Assembly (NCBI GenBank): GCA_003344405.1
Contig: NOWV01000007.1
Location: 806,001 to 870,000 of the forward strand
Length of the DNA: 64,000 nucleotides
Direction of reading: 5' to 3'
Source: Trichoplax sp. H2
Taxonomy: Eukaryota; Placozoa; Uniplacotomia; Trichoplacea
Shown here piece after piece: positions 11,384 through 23,026 of the stretch. Both the position numbers and the translations under genes were made by a program. The notes under the pieces are model-generated. The model saw only the letters and a program-made list of their open reading frames with translations. It did no database searches and was not told the DNA's origin. Every line of letters begins with the position of its first letter. The first letter of the stretch is position 1.

Positions 11384-12393
11384 TCAATCATCATCATCAT
11401 CAAATTTCTCGATTTCAAGGCACATATATATAAATGACGGGTTACTGGGTGTGCCCATTCGTCCAGGGAGTACCACGTGGAATCCAACATACATGAATAT
11501 CTTAATGAGCGTATCTGTTAAAAACAAAAAATGTTAAGGAATAGAATACGCATATAACATAATTGGAATCTACGAAAGTCATTTATAAATTAACAAAGAT
11601 TAAGTTAAATCCAACCAAAGATAAGCTATCAATAACAATTTCAGAGTATGTCTATTTCGCTGCGAGCAACAATACAGGTATCATCGCTTTATGAGACAGT
11701 ATACAAGTTACAAACATCATCTTCAATTACCTCTATCTTCAGATTGTGACGGAAATACAACAAAAACATGTGAGCAATCCATTTCTTCGGCTTTATCGAG
11801 CACTGTTACTAACCTAGCAGAAGTAAATCATGATGTAAATATCATTATGCGAACTTAAAACTGTCGTCATAGTAAACCAAAATCATTGTGTAGTCATTAT
11901 ATACTGTGGATTGTAGTGTCGAATCGGCTGAGTTTTTAGCTTAATTAAATGTGCCACATGATTAATCATTGCAAAGCAATTATAGTAATTTACCCATCTC
12001 GAGAAATATGCTGCGTTTTGTTGTTTTCATCCACCACTAGTAGATAGAGATCATCGCCAACCCTAAAACTTGGGAATTTGGCGATCGCCTTGCCCGTTAC
12101 GCCATCAATGGTATCAAATCGATATAGTTCAGGATGGAAATTTATGTTATCGAGATCATCATTCTATAAGGATAAAAAAATTATGATTATAATATCGTGT
12201 GTGTAGTTGTATTAGCAGTTTCACACGGTACTCCTTTGATTACTTACGTTAAACAGGCGCAACGGTAATATATTAGCGTCTTCATCTTCATCATCCACTA
12301 TCAGCTCATTGGCTTGACTACCATTTTCAGGATTATTGCATGAATTCCAGCTTGCGCCATTGACGTAAATTGAGATCACTGCAGGAGTTCCCC
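11384..12393 (-). CDS. OAZ: ornithine decarboxylase antizyme, ORF2 part
   Basis: Four minus-strand exons, 12393-12248, 12163-11994, 11813-11731 and 11514-11384, join in phase (0, 2, 1). The peptide DDLYLLVV, VTVLDKAEEMDCSHVFVVFP, SEDR, then LIKIFMYVGFHVVLP and a short tail ending in five Asp residues. This follows the antizyme core in order (SLYIEIP, LLEFAEEQL..HVFICF, REDR, LLRTFSFLGFEIV.P, acidic C-terminus). Antizyme binds ornithine decarboxylase monomers, directs them to the 26S proteasome without ubiquitin, and lowers polyamine uptake. The family is expressed by +1 frameshifting at the end of ORF1, stimulated by polyamines. From the shift-site candidate at 12327-12335, ORF2 would be about 155 residues, the usual size. 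The exon carrying the ORF1 start was not located. The gene is divergent from the thioredoxin gene. Similarity is modest but collinear over three exons. Confidence 0.8.
12327..12335 (-). promoter_or_regulatory. candidate antizyme +1 frameshift site (UAA UCC UGA)
   Basis: On the minus strand the bases read TAA (12335-12333), TCC (12332-12330), TGA (12329-12327) as consecutive codons of one frame. A +1 step at the TGA enters GAA AAT GGT, which is the antizyme ORF2 frame; a +1 step at the TAA enters the same frame. UCC-UGA is the canonical antizyme shift site. The in-frame UAA just before it would stop ORF1 first, so either the UAA is the actual shift codon or the match is coincidental. The preceding frame is open back to the exon border. 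Confidence 0.4.
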
Positions 12394-14603
12394 CTAAAAA
12401 AAAAAGGAAGTCACATTAAGGCCAAAAGCAATATTCTGCCGCGTCTTTGGCGTCAATAAATCGCTTCAATTTGCTGTACTGTACTTTCATCGAAGGCGGA
12501 TTAAGTATTCACAAATCAGACAATAACAGTACTAAATGATGTCAACAATTCAATCTTGTACAGTATATCCAAAATCTTTGAGGTAAAGGTTGAAGGTGGA
12601 ATAGAAAATAATGGAGGCTAAAATAAAGGCGATCTATGACTATAAACATTTTGTAGCAATGACTAGGAATGGATAGAACCAACTCTTACGTATTGCTACA
12701 CTAGCACTGCACACTCGTGTTTTGCAACTTGCTTCTTCTTCATTTGGAAATGCGAAGTCAATTCATATGAAGAAAAAGCGAAAAGTTTGCTTACGTATTT
12801 GCATGCAAACCATCATCTCCAATTTAATTGATCAATATCAAGGTATGCTCCCATCCATGAAGAAATGGATTCGATCAATTAGCTACCAAATAATTAACAT
12901 GTTTAATAATAATAAAGACTCCGTATGCAACAATTACTAAACGACAATCCAATTTCACATCATTTTGATGGTTGAAAGCTGCGACTTTCCTGCAGAAAAT
13001 TGTTCTCCAGTACAGTACTATACTGGAAACTTGTAATAAACAAAGACGTACGGTAACAGCCAAAAAATTCTTAACTGACGGCCTACGATATCACAATGAA
13101 TACAGTACAGTACATTGTACAGTACACCGTACCGAAGCGACAAAGGCATTCCAGTTTATCAACAACACCACTATTTAAGAAGCATAAAATTGGGGTTTTT
13201 ATCCTTGTTTTTTATTTTACTTTCTTCTTTACCGTACTACAGTAGTTAGGCTATGGTTGGCTACATTGTTGTCAATGCTTACAGTAATGTGGTCGCTTCG
13301 TACGACCTCCTTTGATGTTTTCTCGCGAAATGGCGGAAAAAAATTCTCAAACAAGAGAAAAAAAGAGAAATACACAGAAATTGATCCTTGGACGAAAAGC
13401 GTTTCGAGCCAGCGGACGTGATATCTGAGGAAACAATGAAGAGTCGTCAGAATCTTTACTATTTATACAGTTCTATACTGTACAGTACAGTACATAGTGC
13501 AATAACGATACATGCACTGTAGGCCACTGCACTCAGTGACGAAATGTGCAAAATAAGCTGTCATCTTCTCAGTCCTTTCTTCTGTAATAATCCATAGAAA
13601 AGTGGCAAATATGAGCTACCATGCAATGACAATTTATTTGTGCCGTTGTGCACCCTACGTTACAGTACAGTACAGTATTGCCCATTCTACAGTACAACTG
13701 CAGCGCTCCGTACTGTACGGTACAGTACAGTACAATACGACGTACTGTACTGTACAGCGGTACTGGACTACAGTACTGTACAGTAGTGTACAGTACAGTG
13801 TACAGTACAAGTCTGTATTATTAATTAATTTATATCTGCGTCATGATGAAAAAAAGGGAAAAAAGCCAAGATGACCCAGCAAACCTGCAGTACTAGGAAG
13901 TTGCTTGTGTGCATTGCACAGTACAGTGTACGTTATCAAAGATAAAGCAAAGAAAAAGCGCGAGTGAAGAGGAAAACTTCTACGGGAAAATAGCTATGCA
14001 AAACCAGTGTTGTATCACCGCTGATATTGCATGATGCAACACTGGTTTTTCTTATTGTTGAGCGGGTTGGAACCAGTGTTGTCAGTACTTTATTTTTGAC
14101 CATCGAGTTCAAATTTACTTCCAGGGTTTTTGACTCACCCTCAGTAGTGTACTGTACTCAGTACTGTACTGTACTAGTACCGCTGAAACACTGTACTGTA
14201 CAGTACTCCGCAAGTACTTTACAGTACAATGTACTGTAAAGTACCAAGCGATTTTGATGAAATTGATTGAAGGTTATCTCTATCTGTAGATTATGGACTA
14301 CTGGAACGGACTGGACCGAAGGACAGGACTCGTGGTTGTCCTGGACCAGATTCAGTCGGTGCGTGTTTGTGTAGTACACTAGATGACTAGCTCTAGTATG
14401 ACGATAAAACCCCCCCAAATCTAGACACATTTTCCATACAAAGTCATATAAAATACGTACTGTATGTCCAAATTTTCCGCCCTCCCCTTTACTATACTGT
14501 ACTGTACATTGACTGTGTTGATTACGAGTCGAGCTTGACCTGTAGCCCATGACGAGTGAACAGTGACTGACCATTTCAATACGTACTCAAGCTAGTCTAC
14601 GGC
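12394..14603. repeat. antizyme/thioredoxin spacer with dense TACAGTAC/GTACTGTAC repeats
   Basis: Clusters of overlapping TACAGTAC and its complement lie at about 13006-13026, 13099-13132, 13478-13495, 13660-13820, 13918-13930, 14150-14245 and 14490-14512. The motif is nearly self-complementary (TAC...GTA), so runs can fold into stems on either strand. The spacer separates two divergent genes and must contain both promoters and probably antizyme ORF1. No convincing coding exon was identified inside it; the open frames over the repeat are by-products of its composition. Confidence 0.75.
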
Positions 14604-16179
14604 ATGTCGGCGCTGAATTTATCTCGACATATTGGTAGGGTAATTCCACGTATAAGCCAACAAATAGCTAGAAATGGCCTACGTATGGTTAGTACGACAG
14701 TTCCTCACTACGCAATTTATGATGTAAATGCTGAAGAAGATTTTAATGACAAGGCATTCCAATGTAATAAGCCCGTTGTTGTGGACTTCCATGCCAGGTA
14801 ACTTTGCTACCTTTTTACTATCATTCATTTGCGAGGTGCATAGACCGCATTTCAAACGAATACAGTAGTTATAGCACTTCAGGCAAATTGTCAAATACAG
14901 TATTACATCAACAAGCGGATTCAATTTCAGAGATGTGAATAAATGGATAATTGTGTTGGAATCAGTAAAGCGTTCACTGTAAAATTGTCTATAGTTAGTC
15001 GCTTTAGTGACGTGCAAGCGTTTGCCATTAATTAAAGTTTGTTAATGGTATGTCGCTGACTACTGGCGGTTTAAGGATATGCATGTTCAAGAATTATAAT
15101 AGAACCGGTTGTATAGTCAAAATGGACGCGACTACAATCCTAGATGCTATTTTCAGATTGAATCTTTGGTTGTCCAGTGTATTTAATTATAATTAGCAAA
15201 CTGACTTAAGTACTTGCATATTCAATAAATATTGATAAAATCAAAATGTACTCTGCAGCGATCATCGATGCAATTTTCAGGTTAAATCTTCAGTAGTGCA
15301 GGATACGCGTACGTATTCGTTCATTATCATATTTATAATCATAAATGAACTAATCTATCAGTATCATACTAAGAATAGTTATACTATATATAATACTCTA
15401 ACTTCAGATACTTGAAATTGAATCTTTATGATTTTACAAACTCACGATTATGGTTATGCAGACCAATCTATTCTTATGTTGTATAATGTACTTACATGTA
15501 AATTAACTTATGTTTAAACATCATCTATTCCAGTTGGTGCGGACCTTGCAAGGTACTTGGTCCTCTACTGAAGAAATTTATTGATGAATCAAAGGAAAAA
15601 GTAGACTTGATCAAGGTTGATATTGATGAAGCCCCAGATATTGCCTTAGAACATGAGGTAATGTACAGTATCTTGTTATGTAAGATAAAAGCATTATTAC
15701 GAGTATTCTAACAAGAAATACCATTTTGCACGGAAATATCTGACGAATGAAATAAAATCCAATAATAGAGGAATGATGTACATTTACTAGTTGATTGGAA
15801 TCTTGTTCGTGCATATAAAACATGATGAATATGATTTATTTCCACTTACTGAATATGGCACAAACTTTGACCATAATACCGCACACAGTACACATCTGCG
15901 AGGCAGCAATATCGATTAAAAATTAAGCCTGTGTAGCATGTAATAATGATGTGCATTCAAGGTTGTTAAGTAACTGTAAACTTTGAGAAAATTTTTTTCT
16001 AGTGGGGTATAGATATCCTATAAAGGAAGTACATTGATTACAATGTCGTTGCATTAAATTTTTAGGTGTCAGCTGTGCCGACCCTCTTGTTTATTCAAAA
16101 TGGAAAAATTGTAGACAGATCAGTAGGGCTAGTTCCTGAGAATGACCTAAAGACGAAAATTACGGAACTATCTGCCTAA
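14604..16179 (+). CDS. TXN2: mitochondrial thioredoxin
   Basis: Three exons, 14604-14797, 15534-15657 and 16066-16179, join in phase and give 143 residues, normal for a processed mitochondrial thioredoxin precursor. The first 30 or so residues contain several Arg and no acidic residue (LSRHIGRVIPRISQQIARNG), as expected of a matrix-targeting presequence. The fold then follows: PVVVDFHASWCGPCK with the redox cysteines at about 67 and 70, VDLIKVDIDEAPDIA, and SAVPTLLFIQNGK with the cis-proline. The protein reduces disulfides in the matrix and supplies peroxiredoxin 3, itself recycled by thioredoxin reductase 2. The ATG is chosen because it is the first one ahead of the presequence. AATAAA begins inside the stop codon (16178-16183), which suggests a very short 3' UTR if used. 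Intron 1 contains an imperfect direct repeat. Confidence 0.95.
15118..15290. repeat. imperfect direct repeat in thioredoxin intron 1
   Basis: TCAAAATGGACGCGACTACA at 15118 and TCAAAATGTACTCTGCAGCG at 15241 begin two related segments of about 50 nt. Each continues with a GATGC(T/A)ATTTTCAG core. The spacing is 123 bp. Both units contain TTTTCAG, which looks like a splice acceptor. Confidence 0.55.
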
Positions 16180-18030
16180 TAAAGTGTTTTCATGACCATC
16201 ACCGGATCGTATCAAATTGCTAAACTCTGGATTGTTCTAAATCATTTAAATGCTGAAAAGTAACATTTTATTTACTTGATTATAATCGGGTATATAGGCT
16301 ACTTGTATACGGTAGATATTGCAAGTCAGAAAAAGACTAAGTTTTGAGGAATTTCATATAATGACTTATTACAAGGTCTCACTTGATGTTTGGAGTCTAT
16401 AAACTTGGTAAATGAAAGAATATTTGAATATGATTTTAACAATTTGATATACTATTTGCACTATCTATCCAAGAAATCTAACATTTAACTTGAGCTTGCT
16501 TCCTTATTTACAAAAAATGACAGTCTTACGGAAGTTACGAACTTTCGCTTGGGATACATTGCATAGAATAACTTTATCACGCAGAATCTGATTTTATAGT
16601 TCCTCATTAAAATCAACTGTTAGCTGCAGATTAAAAATTGATTACGATCTGTTAAATATAATGAACAGGATAGTCCTATAAGTAATCGTCATTCAACGTT
16701 GGACTATGCCGTAAACGACTTTTAAAATAAATTATACTATTCTTGAAAGGTATTGAAATAAGCTCAGTATTAGGCTGACTGATTGTTTCCAGCGGTTAAC
16801 TCTATAGCGACTGTACTTAGAATCGTAGTATGCATTACACATGCATTATGTACATGCTGCATGATGTCTGTTTAACTACTTGCTCCCAATGGTTCATTTT
16901 TCAACGATTGTACTTGGAAATGCAGTACATATTTCATGCCTAATGTGCATATGCTGCATAAAATGTATTTCATTTTTAATTTACCAGTATTATGTGTTCG
17001 AGTAGTGAGGCATGCCTATCTATAACTATTTAAGCCTACTTCGTAGTAATACACTCGATCTGTGAAATTAAAATTATTACATGCTTTGTGTTACCAGCGT
17101 GCAATCCTATCAGTATACAGCAGACATCAAAAAACTACTAGTGAAATACATCAAACTGCCACATATTTTGTCGTTAACATTTGTATTAGACGTAGTGAAA
17201 TAGTGTAAAGCAAAACGAAATTTATTTTATTAGATTGCATTTTGTATAGAATGCATAAAAAGTTTTTCAGATCTTAGCGCAATTTCTGACAGTTATCAAT
17301 AAAACGATAATTTATTACAAGTTTGGTAGGATTGTAAAATGATTTTTAATAATAGTTGATTCATACTAATTGAATGTCAGCAAGTATTTTTATCGATCTT
17401 GTCCCGTTGTGCGAGGTTTATTATAACCTCCATTTGTCACATTTTCTTGTTATCCATTAATGCACAGGTAAATACTTTTATACCCAGATAATATAATTAG
17501 ATTATCTACCCTAGAGTATCAGGAGTATTCGGCATACTAAGTTAAAATTACACTCGAGTATGAATTTAAACTCATCGAGCGAAGTCGATAAGTAGATGAT
17601 GTTGCTGCACGTTTAGTTTCACTGTTGATATATTTAGGGTTTATACTATACGATACTCATATAGGATACGTGTCCTAGTAGCCTTATAAAAACTACAAGG
17701 TTTGTATTAACAGTCAGATTACTTTATGTTAATATTGCATGTTGACAAAACGCTAATTAAATTCATAATAGCTATTAATCATCACCAAGGCAACCGATCT
17801 AACTTTCATTGTTTACTGGATAGAAAGCAGTTATTAGGAATAACTTACTAATATTAGTCAGATTATTAGCTGAAGTATGGTAACCTACCACGATTATGTA
17901 TTATATGCTGTTAGCGATAGAGTTGTAGAGTAAGCTCTTTTTTGCACATTACTCAACCATTATCGTTAGCCCGGTCGTGTAAATTGAAGACCATACAAGT
18001 AACTAGTAAAAGGTTAAAGTGGTTACAAAT
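16180..18030. other. spacer, thioredoxin 3' end to small gene
   Basis: 1.85 kb of AT-rich DNA with no exon I can support. A weak duplicated segment built on GTACTT, ATGCAxTACA and CATATGCTGCAT-type words lies at about 16811-16866 and 16911-16966. The promoter of the small gene at 18031 should be at the right end. Confidence 0.5.
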
Positions 18031-18405
18031 ATGGCTTTATCTCTAGCAAATGCAGCAAATGGTGATTTCTTAATCGATTCAGATGACGACGATTCATATG
18101 AATCATTATCTCGTTCATTAAATTCTAATGTTTTCGGTGGATTCGAAAAAACAAGATGGGCGAGTAGTTCTAAAGACGACTTTTGTAAGCATGACGTAGC
18201 CAAAGTTATTAAAGAAAGAACTGGAAAAGAACGTGATTACTTGTTTAAATGGGCAGAATCAGATGCAATTCGGCAAAGGCAGAGAAAATTGTGGGATGAT
18301 TATGAAGCTAATCAAACTAAATCCGTTTCAAAGTACGAAATTCCTCCCACTATATCTATTAAAAAACCGAATCAAAAAGAAACGCAAAAATCAACTAAAA
18401 AATAG
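18031..18405 (+). CDS. small charged protein, unidentified
   Basis: A single open frame from ATG 18031 to TAG gives 124 residues. The N-terminal part has an acidic run (FLIDSDDDDSYES), followed by GGFEKTRWASSSKDDF, a helical charged middle (KVIKERTGKERDYLFKWAES) with many Arg/Gln, and a Lys-rich tail (KKPNQKETQKSTKK). There is no signal peptide or membrane segment. An upstream in-frame GTG at 18019 is also possible but the ATG is preferred. The codon pattern and charge clustering look like a real protein, probably nuclear by composition. I do not recognise the family. It could also be the first or last exon of a longer gene. Confidence 0.5.
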   Translation: MALSLANAANGDFLIDSDDDDSYESLSRSLNSNVFGGFEKTRWASSSKDDFCKHDVAKVIKERTGKERDYLFKWAESDAIRQRQRKLWDDYEANQTKSVSKYEIPPTISIKKPNQKETQKSTKK

Positions 18406-19963
18406 AACTTGGCGAGATAGCGTATTAGAACGATATTAAATTTTCAGAGGGAAAGCAATTTCTTCTAAACTAATAGTAGAAAGGGTAAATTGACTCAGCA
18501 TGCCATCAGATAACGATTTTGATCATGTTGGCGCCATACTGTGATCGATAATTTGAGCTTTTGTATATCAAAAAATTGCGTATTTTGCTGCCGCTATTAA
18601 TCGCTAGTAACGTAGATTCCAATGGTGGTATAAAAAACACTTCTTCTCAAAGCATGATAATATTAATAAGTTTCATTACATTATATTAATAATTAGTTAG
18701 TAGCGACTACTTGCAATTGAAACGTGTCACCATTACTGAAATCCCGAATGTAACGCGATTAGAAATTAATAATCTTTTTAATATCATGGTTGTCTTTACA
18801 ATGGCTAATCGTTTCATAATGGATCATCAATGAGTACTGTATTATTGCTAAGATGAATTTTATAGTCCAATTAAATTGCTTATTGGCATATTAATGGATG
18901 TTGTGAAACCCTCTCGTTAATAGTATAGTTTAAAAATGTTAGGAGCTTAGCATACAATATAGCACGAAATGTGATTATTTGTAAGGCTTATAAATAATAT
19001 ATCCTATTATACATAGGAACCTGTAATAGTAATTTGTAATTTCGTGTTGTACCATGCAAGTGTACAGGCGTAAGATACAAGCTGTGTGTCTGGTTAGATC
19101 GACACTTTTATTGTATAAATTCCAGACCTAAAGTAACTTCACGCCTGATTCTAGAAGTAAGTTATCATAGGTTGTGTATTCACCCAAGACGAATAACGAT
19201 AGCTAACTATAACTTAGTATAAAAATTTTTTATTCATAACAGCGATTTAACACAATATAATAATTTTGGCATATATCCTGTAGATAAGTGTATTCTAGTG
19301 CGATATATTACAGTTATGTGCGCTATTGTGTTCCTTAGTAATATGCATAAAAGTTTAAAATTAATTTTGGATTTGGATTTGAGCAAAGGCAATAAAATAA
19401 AACATTGTAAATACTATGGCCATTGTATTGAACTTATTATATCGCGTTGGCGCAATATAAACCAATTGAATTAATAAAAGCAGCTTTTAAAAATACGATA
19501 ATCAATATATCATGATTCTGTTAAGATCTTCTGCATCACATAGTCTCAAATTAACATAATGTACAATATTCAGAGGAAATGTAGCAAGGGTATCGTCAAT
19601 AATTAGTATTTACTAGAGTCTGTAATTCCTGCAGGAATGGCAATAATTCATTGCTAAAGTAGGATTACCTTTTAGTTTAATACTTTATACACATTTATCT
19701 GCCTAGCAGCATAAAGTAGGCAAGACAGCAATCATTAATCTCTTATGAAATATACTGTAAATAAATTTAATTTTTTTGTATAATTCATCAACATGTTATT
19801 TTATCGAGAAGTAATGAATTTTAATTATAACTGATACATTGTAAGTTAAAATGATCATATAATGAGCTTAAAATAATGTTGTATTGGTTATTGATAGCGT
19901 AATATATCATATATATTTAACAAATCGTTACACATAGAAAAATCCCACAATCCTGCGGCTCAA
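18406..19963. other. spacer between convergent genes
   Basis: About 1.55 kb without a recognised exon. It holds the 3' ends of the small plus-strand gene and of the minus-strand SLC16-like gene. Confidence 0.5.
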
Positions 19964-22900
19964 TTAAACAACAGAAACATGATCTATTACAATATACTGT
20001 GATGGATCGGCGTTACGATAATCTTTTTCTGGCACAGCTTCTTTGTCTTTTTGATGTTTTTTTGCTTTCATTTTAAAATTCAGCTTATGGCGTTTCCTAA
20101 TTCGAGCACTATAAGCTACACCCATGATTGGTACCGCGTAGTTACTTACATCAAAACCGGCAAAGCTGCTAGATCTGCGTAGTCGCCTGCCACTTCCCAT
20201 GCTACTAACAGAGTCAGAAGAGCTGTTTCTATCCATATAATTTGATTGAACAGGTGAAAAGTAATGAATAAAATACATATTGCAACATCCTAAGAAAAAG
20301 ACTCCTCCAGCGATGAAGAAAGGAATCTCAAAAGAGGAAGTAAGTGCGTAAATTTCTCCTATAAAAAAGAGGAAGTAATTATTAATTACTTTAAACTAGC
20401 ATGTATCAGCATTGGAATCATTATTATGATCTATCCATCAGCGGATTAATCTATACTTACCTATAATTATAGGTCCAAAGATGTTATTAATCGACATTAC
20501 AATATATAATTGACCTAAGCCTTGAGCATATTTTGCGGGGCCGGTCACATCTAGGGTGATCACTGCTAGTAATGCAGTATAGCAACCATCGAACCAACCA
20601 AAAACGATAACAAATGCTAGGACACCACCATAGTTTGTCGTTAACGGCAAACACGTAATGCATACAGCCATGAAAAGAATACATATTTGTGTAAAGTAGA
20701 CGCGATTCATTTTCGGATGATCACAAATTTTACCAACAAGAAGTTTACTAGCAGTAGCTACTATGCCAAGGTATGCAACAAGCATATTACTTCTGTCTTT
20801 ATCAATACCAATTCCTCGAGCGTATCTAACCTATTGATTAACAAAAAAAGAGTAGTTATTATTGTAACTATCTATTTCAAGGTGATTATCACTATTTTGT
20901 TTATTGCATCATTCAGGTCTCAATAAATACTGCTGTAGCATATATCCGAATAAAGTTCTACTTACCAAATAAATATACGGGGTGAAGTAGCAAGTCTCAA
21001 CAACAGCAGCAGATAACACCCAGGCGATATATGATTTTTTTCGCCAGTTAGAGAAATCCAAGCAAGAAGTGATTTTTTTACTTAAGCTGCAACTTGGGCG
21101 GCATTTAAAACGACGTTTCCTCTGATCAGGCGAGGGTGCAGAAGTGTCTGTTGCCCTTTGCCCTATTTCGATCTCATCAGCCTTACCGTAATCAAGGTTG
21201 AGTACAATACCGTCGTTATCATCTCTGCTAGAACTTGAATTGCTTCTTGTTCTTGCTTCTATTGCTTCCATTTGAGATAATCTATCATTACGTGATTGTA
21301 ATTCTTCAGCTACGACTTCGTCTTCAAATCGGATAGAGAATTGTTTCTTTTTTAGATTGTTGCCAGAATTTTTTTCCGTTTGTTTATGGATGCTTTTTAA
21401 ATTTTTACTTTTGGGGGGAGATTTATTGCCTATCTCATTATTTTCATCCTTCTTGACTTGCTGCAAGGCCAAAGCATTATGATGACGTGACTTTCGCACT
21501 GTTTTCTTTTGTACACAGCACAGACAGCTAGTTTTCTTCGATTTAGAAGGGTCAGCAGGACGAACAAATATTCCGCATATCGCAAGTAAGGAGCAAACAC
21601 CAGCCAGAACTTGATAAGTAACTCGCCAATCGGACGTAGTTAATAGCCAGTTAATCAATGGTGTCAATGCTAAACCTCCGATTCCACTACCAGCCGTAGC
21701 TAAACCATTGACGAAAGATATGCGTTTATGAAAGTAGCGACCAAGGGCTACGAAAGAAGCAGTGTAACAAAGACTAGAGCCGCAGCCCCAAAGAACGCCA
21801 TATGTGATATATAATTGATATAACTCATTGCAAAAAGAGGTTGTTAAAACTCCAGCTACGGCGATGACAGAGCCGATTATGACAGTTAATCTTAATCCAA
21901 CTTGATCACATAATATTCCGGATAATGGACCAAACATAAAGGTCATACCAAAAGAAAGAGAGCCAACGGCAGCTAAAAATGTATAAGATAATCATACGTT
22001 ATTGAATCATTTAAATAGTGGAATACAGTACGTCCAATTTCTATTTCGACGAAGTTTGCGCAAACGAGATCGTGCGCAGCATCTTACGCTGTTGACTGTA
22101 ATACGGCTGGCTATACGAGGATTACATATTTACATTCCGATAAAATGTGTAGCATTTACGCGTAAAGTATACTGTATGGCATTTATTAGGTTATAGTCAA
22201 TTAAACTCGCTTCTTCTCCTGATGTGATAGTGCTGTATCTATCGTTAGTATAGAAATATCATTTAAAATATTCGCTATACTTTTATGAATGAATTGGCTT
22301 CGGGTTCTGTTTATGATAACTAAACTACAATATATTCATATATTGTAATTAATTAATTAAATAAATCATTTTAGAGGCAGAGATGACAAAATATCAATCA
22401 CATATTTACTCTAGGGTACATGTAAATTCTTGTCACGTGTTTATATTAACGTACTGTACTGTACTGACTGTGCATTTGTCTTCTACACGGCATAATGTCC
22501 GCACTCGCGGATACTCGCGGATAAATCCGTATTTTGCCAAAATATTCACAATACGGATTTATCCGCGATGGTACTGTATACTGTACTATACACTTGTACA
22601 GTATCTAGTATAGTACAGTAACTATCTTGTGCTGTGCCTTCTTTCATACCGTAACGGTACGATTCGGTACATACTGTACTGTAGTGTATGCTGTACAGTG
22701 TACAGTAAGGACTTCTACCAAACGGTGGGAAACGGTTCGTTTTATGTATTTCTCCTTGGTATTGTATGAAAAATTTTTTTTTCATACTGTTCTATATTCT
22801 CAACAAAGATAGATTGATTGATCGCATGGGCTGCATCAGACTTACCTACTGCTGCGGTATCTTTATCTGTAACTCCAAAGACATGATTTTCAATAAAATA

Positions 22901-23026
22901 ATCCAAAAATAGTCCAAAAGAATTGTGAATTCCTAATATAATGCCGTTAATGATAAAAGCTACACCGGCTATAACCCAACCCCAGCCACCGTCAGGTGGA
23001 GCGCGACGAGCAGTTGAGTCAGCCAT
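19964..23026 (-). CDS. SLC16 monocarboxylate transporter-like (MFS) protein
   Basis: Four minus-strand exons, 23026-22846, 21972-20966, 20830-20461 and 20358-19964, join in phase (1, 0, 1) to 650 residues. The N-terminus carries the SLC16 signature APPDGGWGWVI. TM5 has the second family motif, GRYFHKRISFVNGLATAGSG. Six membrane segments are followed by a long charged loop rich in Lys and Ser (with EARTRSNSSSSRDDN), then six more and a basic tail with GRRLRRSSSFAG. SLC16 proteins move monocarboxylates or related compounds across the plasma membrane, some with protons. In TM8, aligned from memory to MCT1, the Asp and Arg needed for proton-lactate transport appear as Ala and Lys (IVATASKLLVG). 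So an orphan-MCT substrate is more likely than lactate. Intron 1 (about 870 bp) contains a hairpin and a TACAGTAC cluster. Confidence 0.88.
22451..22712. repeat. TACAGTAC-type cluster in SLC16-like intron 1
   Basis: Runs of GTACTGTACTG (22451), GTACTGTATACTGTAC (22570), ATAGTACAGTA (22611), and ACTGTACTGTAG to TGTACAGTGTACAGTA (22675-22707) surround the hairpin at 22515-22568. The same motif fills the spacer at 13-14.5 kb. Confidence 0.8.
22515..22568. repeat. 19-bp perfect inverted repeat (hairpin)
   Basis: Left arm TCGCGGATAAATCCGTATT (22515-22533) and right arm AATACGGATTTATCCGCGA (22550-22568) are exact reverse complements, separated by 16 nt. A further CGCGGATA lies just upstream at 22507. 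The GC-richer arms stand out from the AT-rich intron. Confidence 0.9.

Noticed and set aside
12440-12512. Minus-strand ORF starting MKVQYSKLKRFID just upstream of the antizyme exon, as antizyme ORF1
   Set aside because: It ends in TAA before the acceptor, has no donor, and lies in the same frame as ORF2 rather than the frame required for a +1 shift.
13602-14574. Open frames over the TACAGTAC clusters on both strands
   Set aside because: The repeat TAC/ACA/GTA has no stop in some frames, so it gives long but meaningless Tyr/Thr/Val-rich translations.
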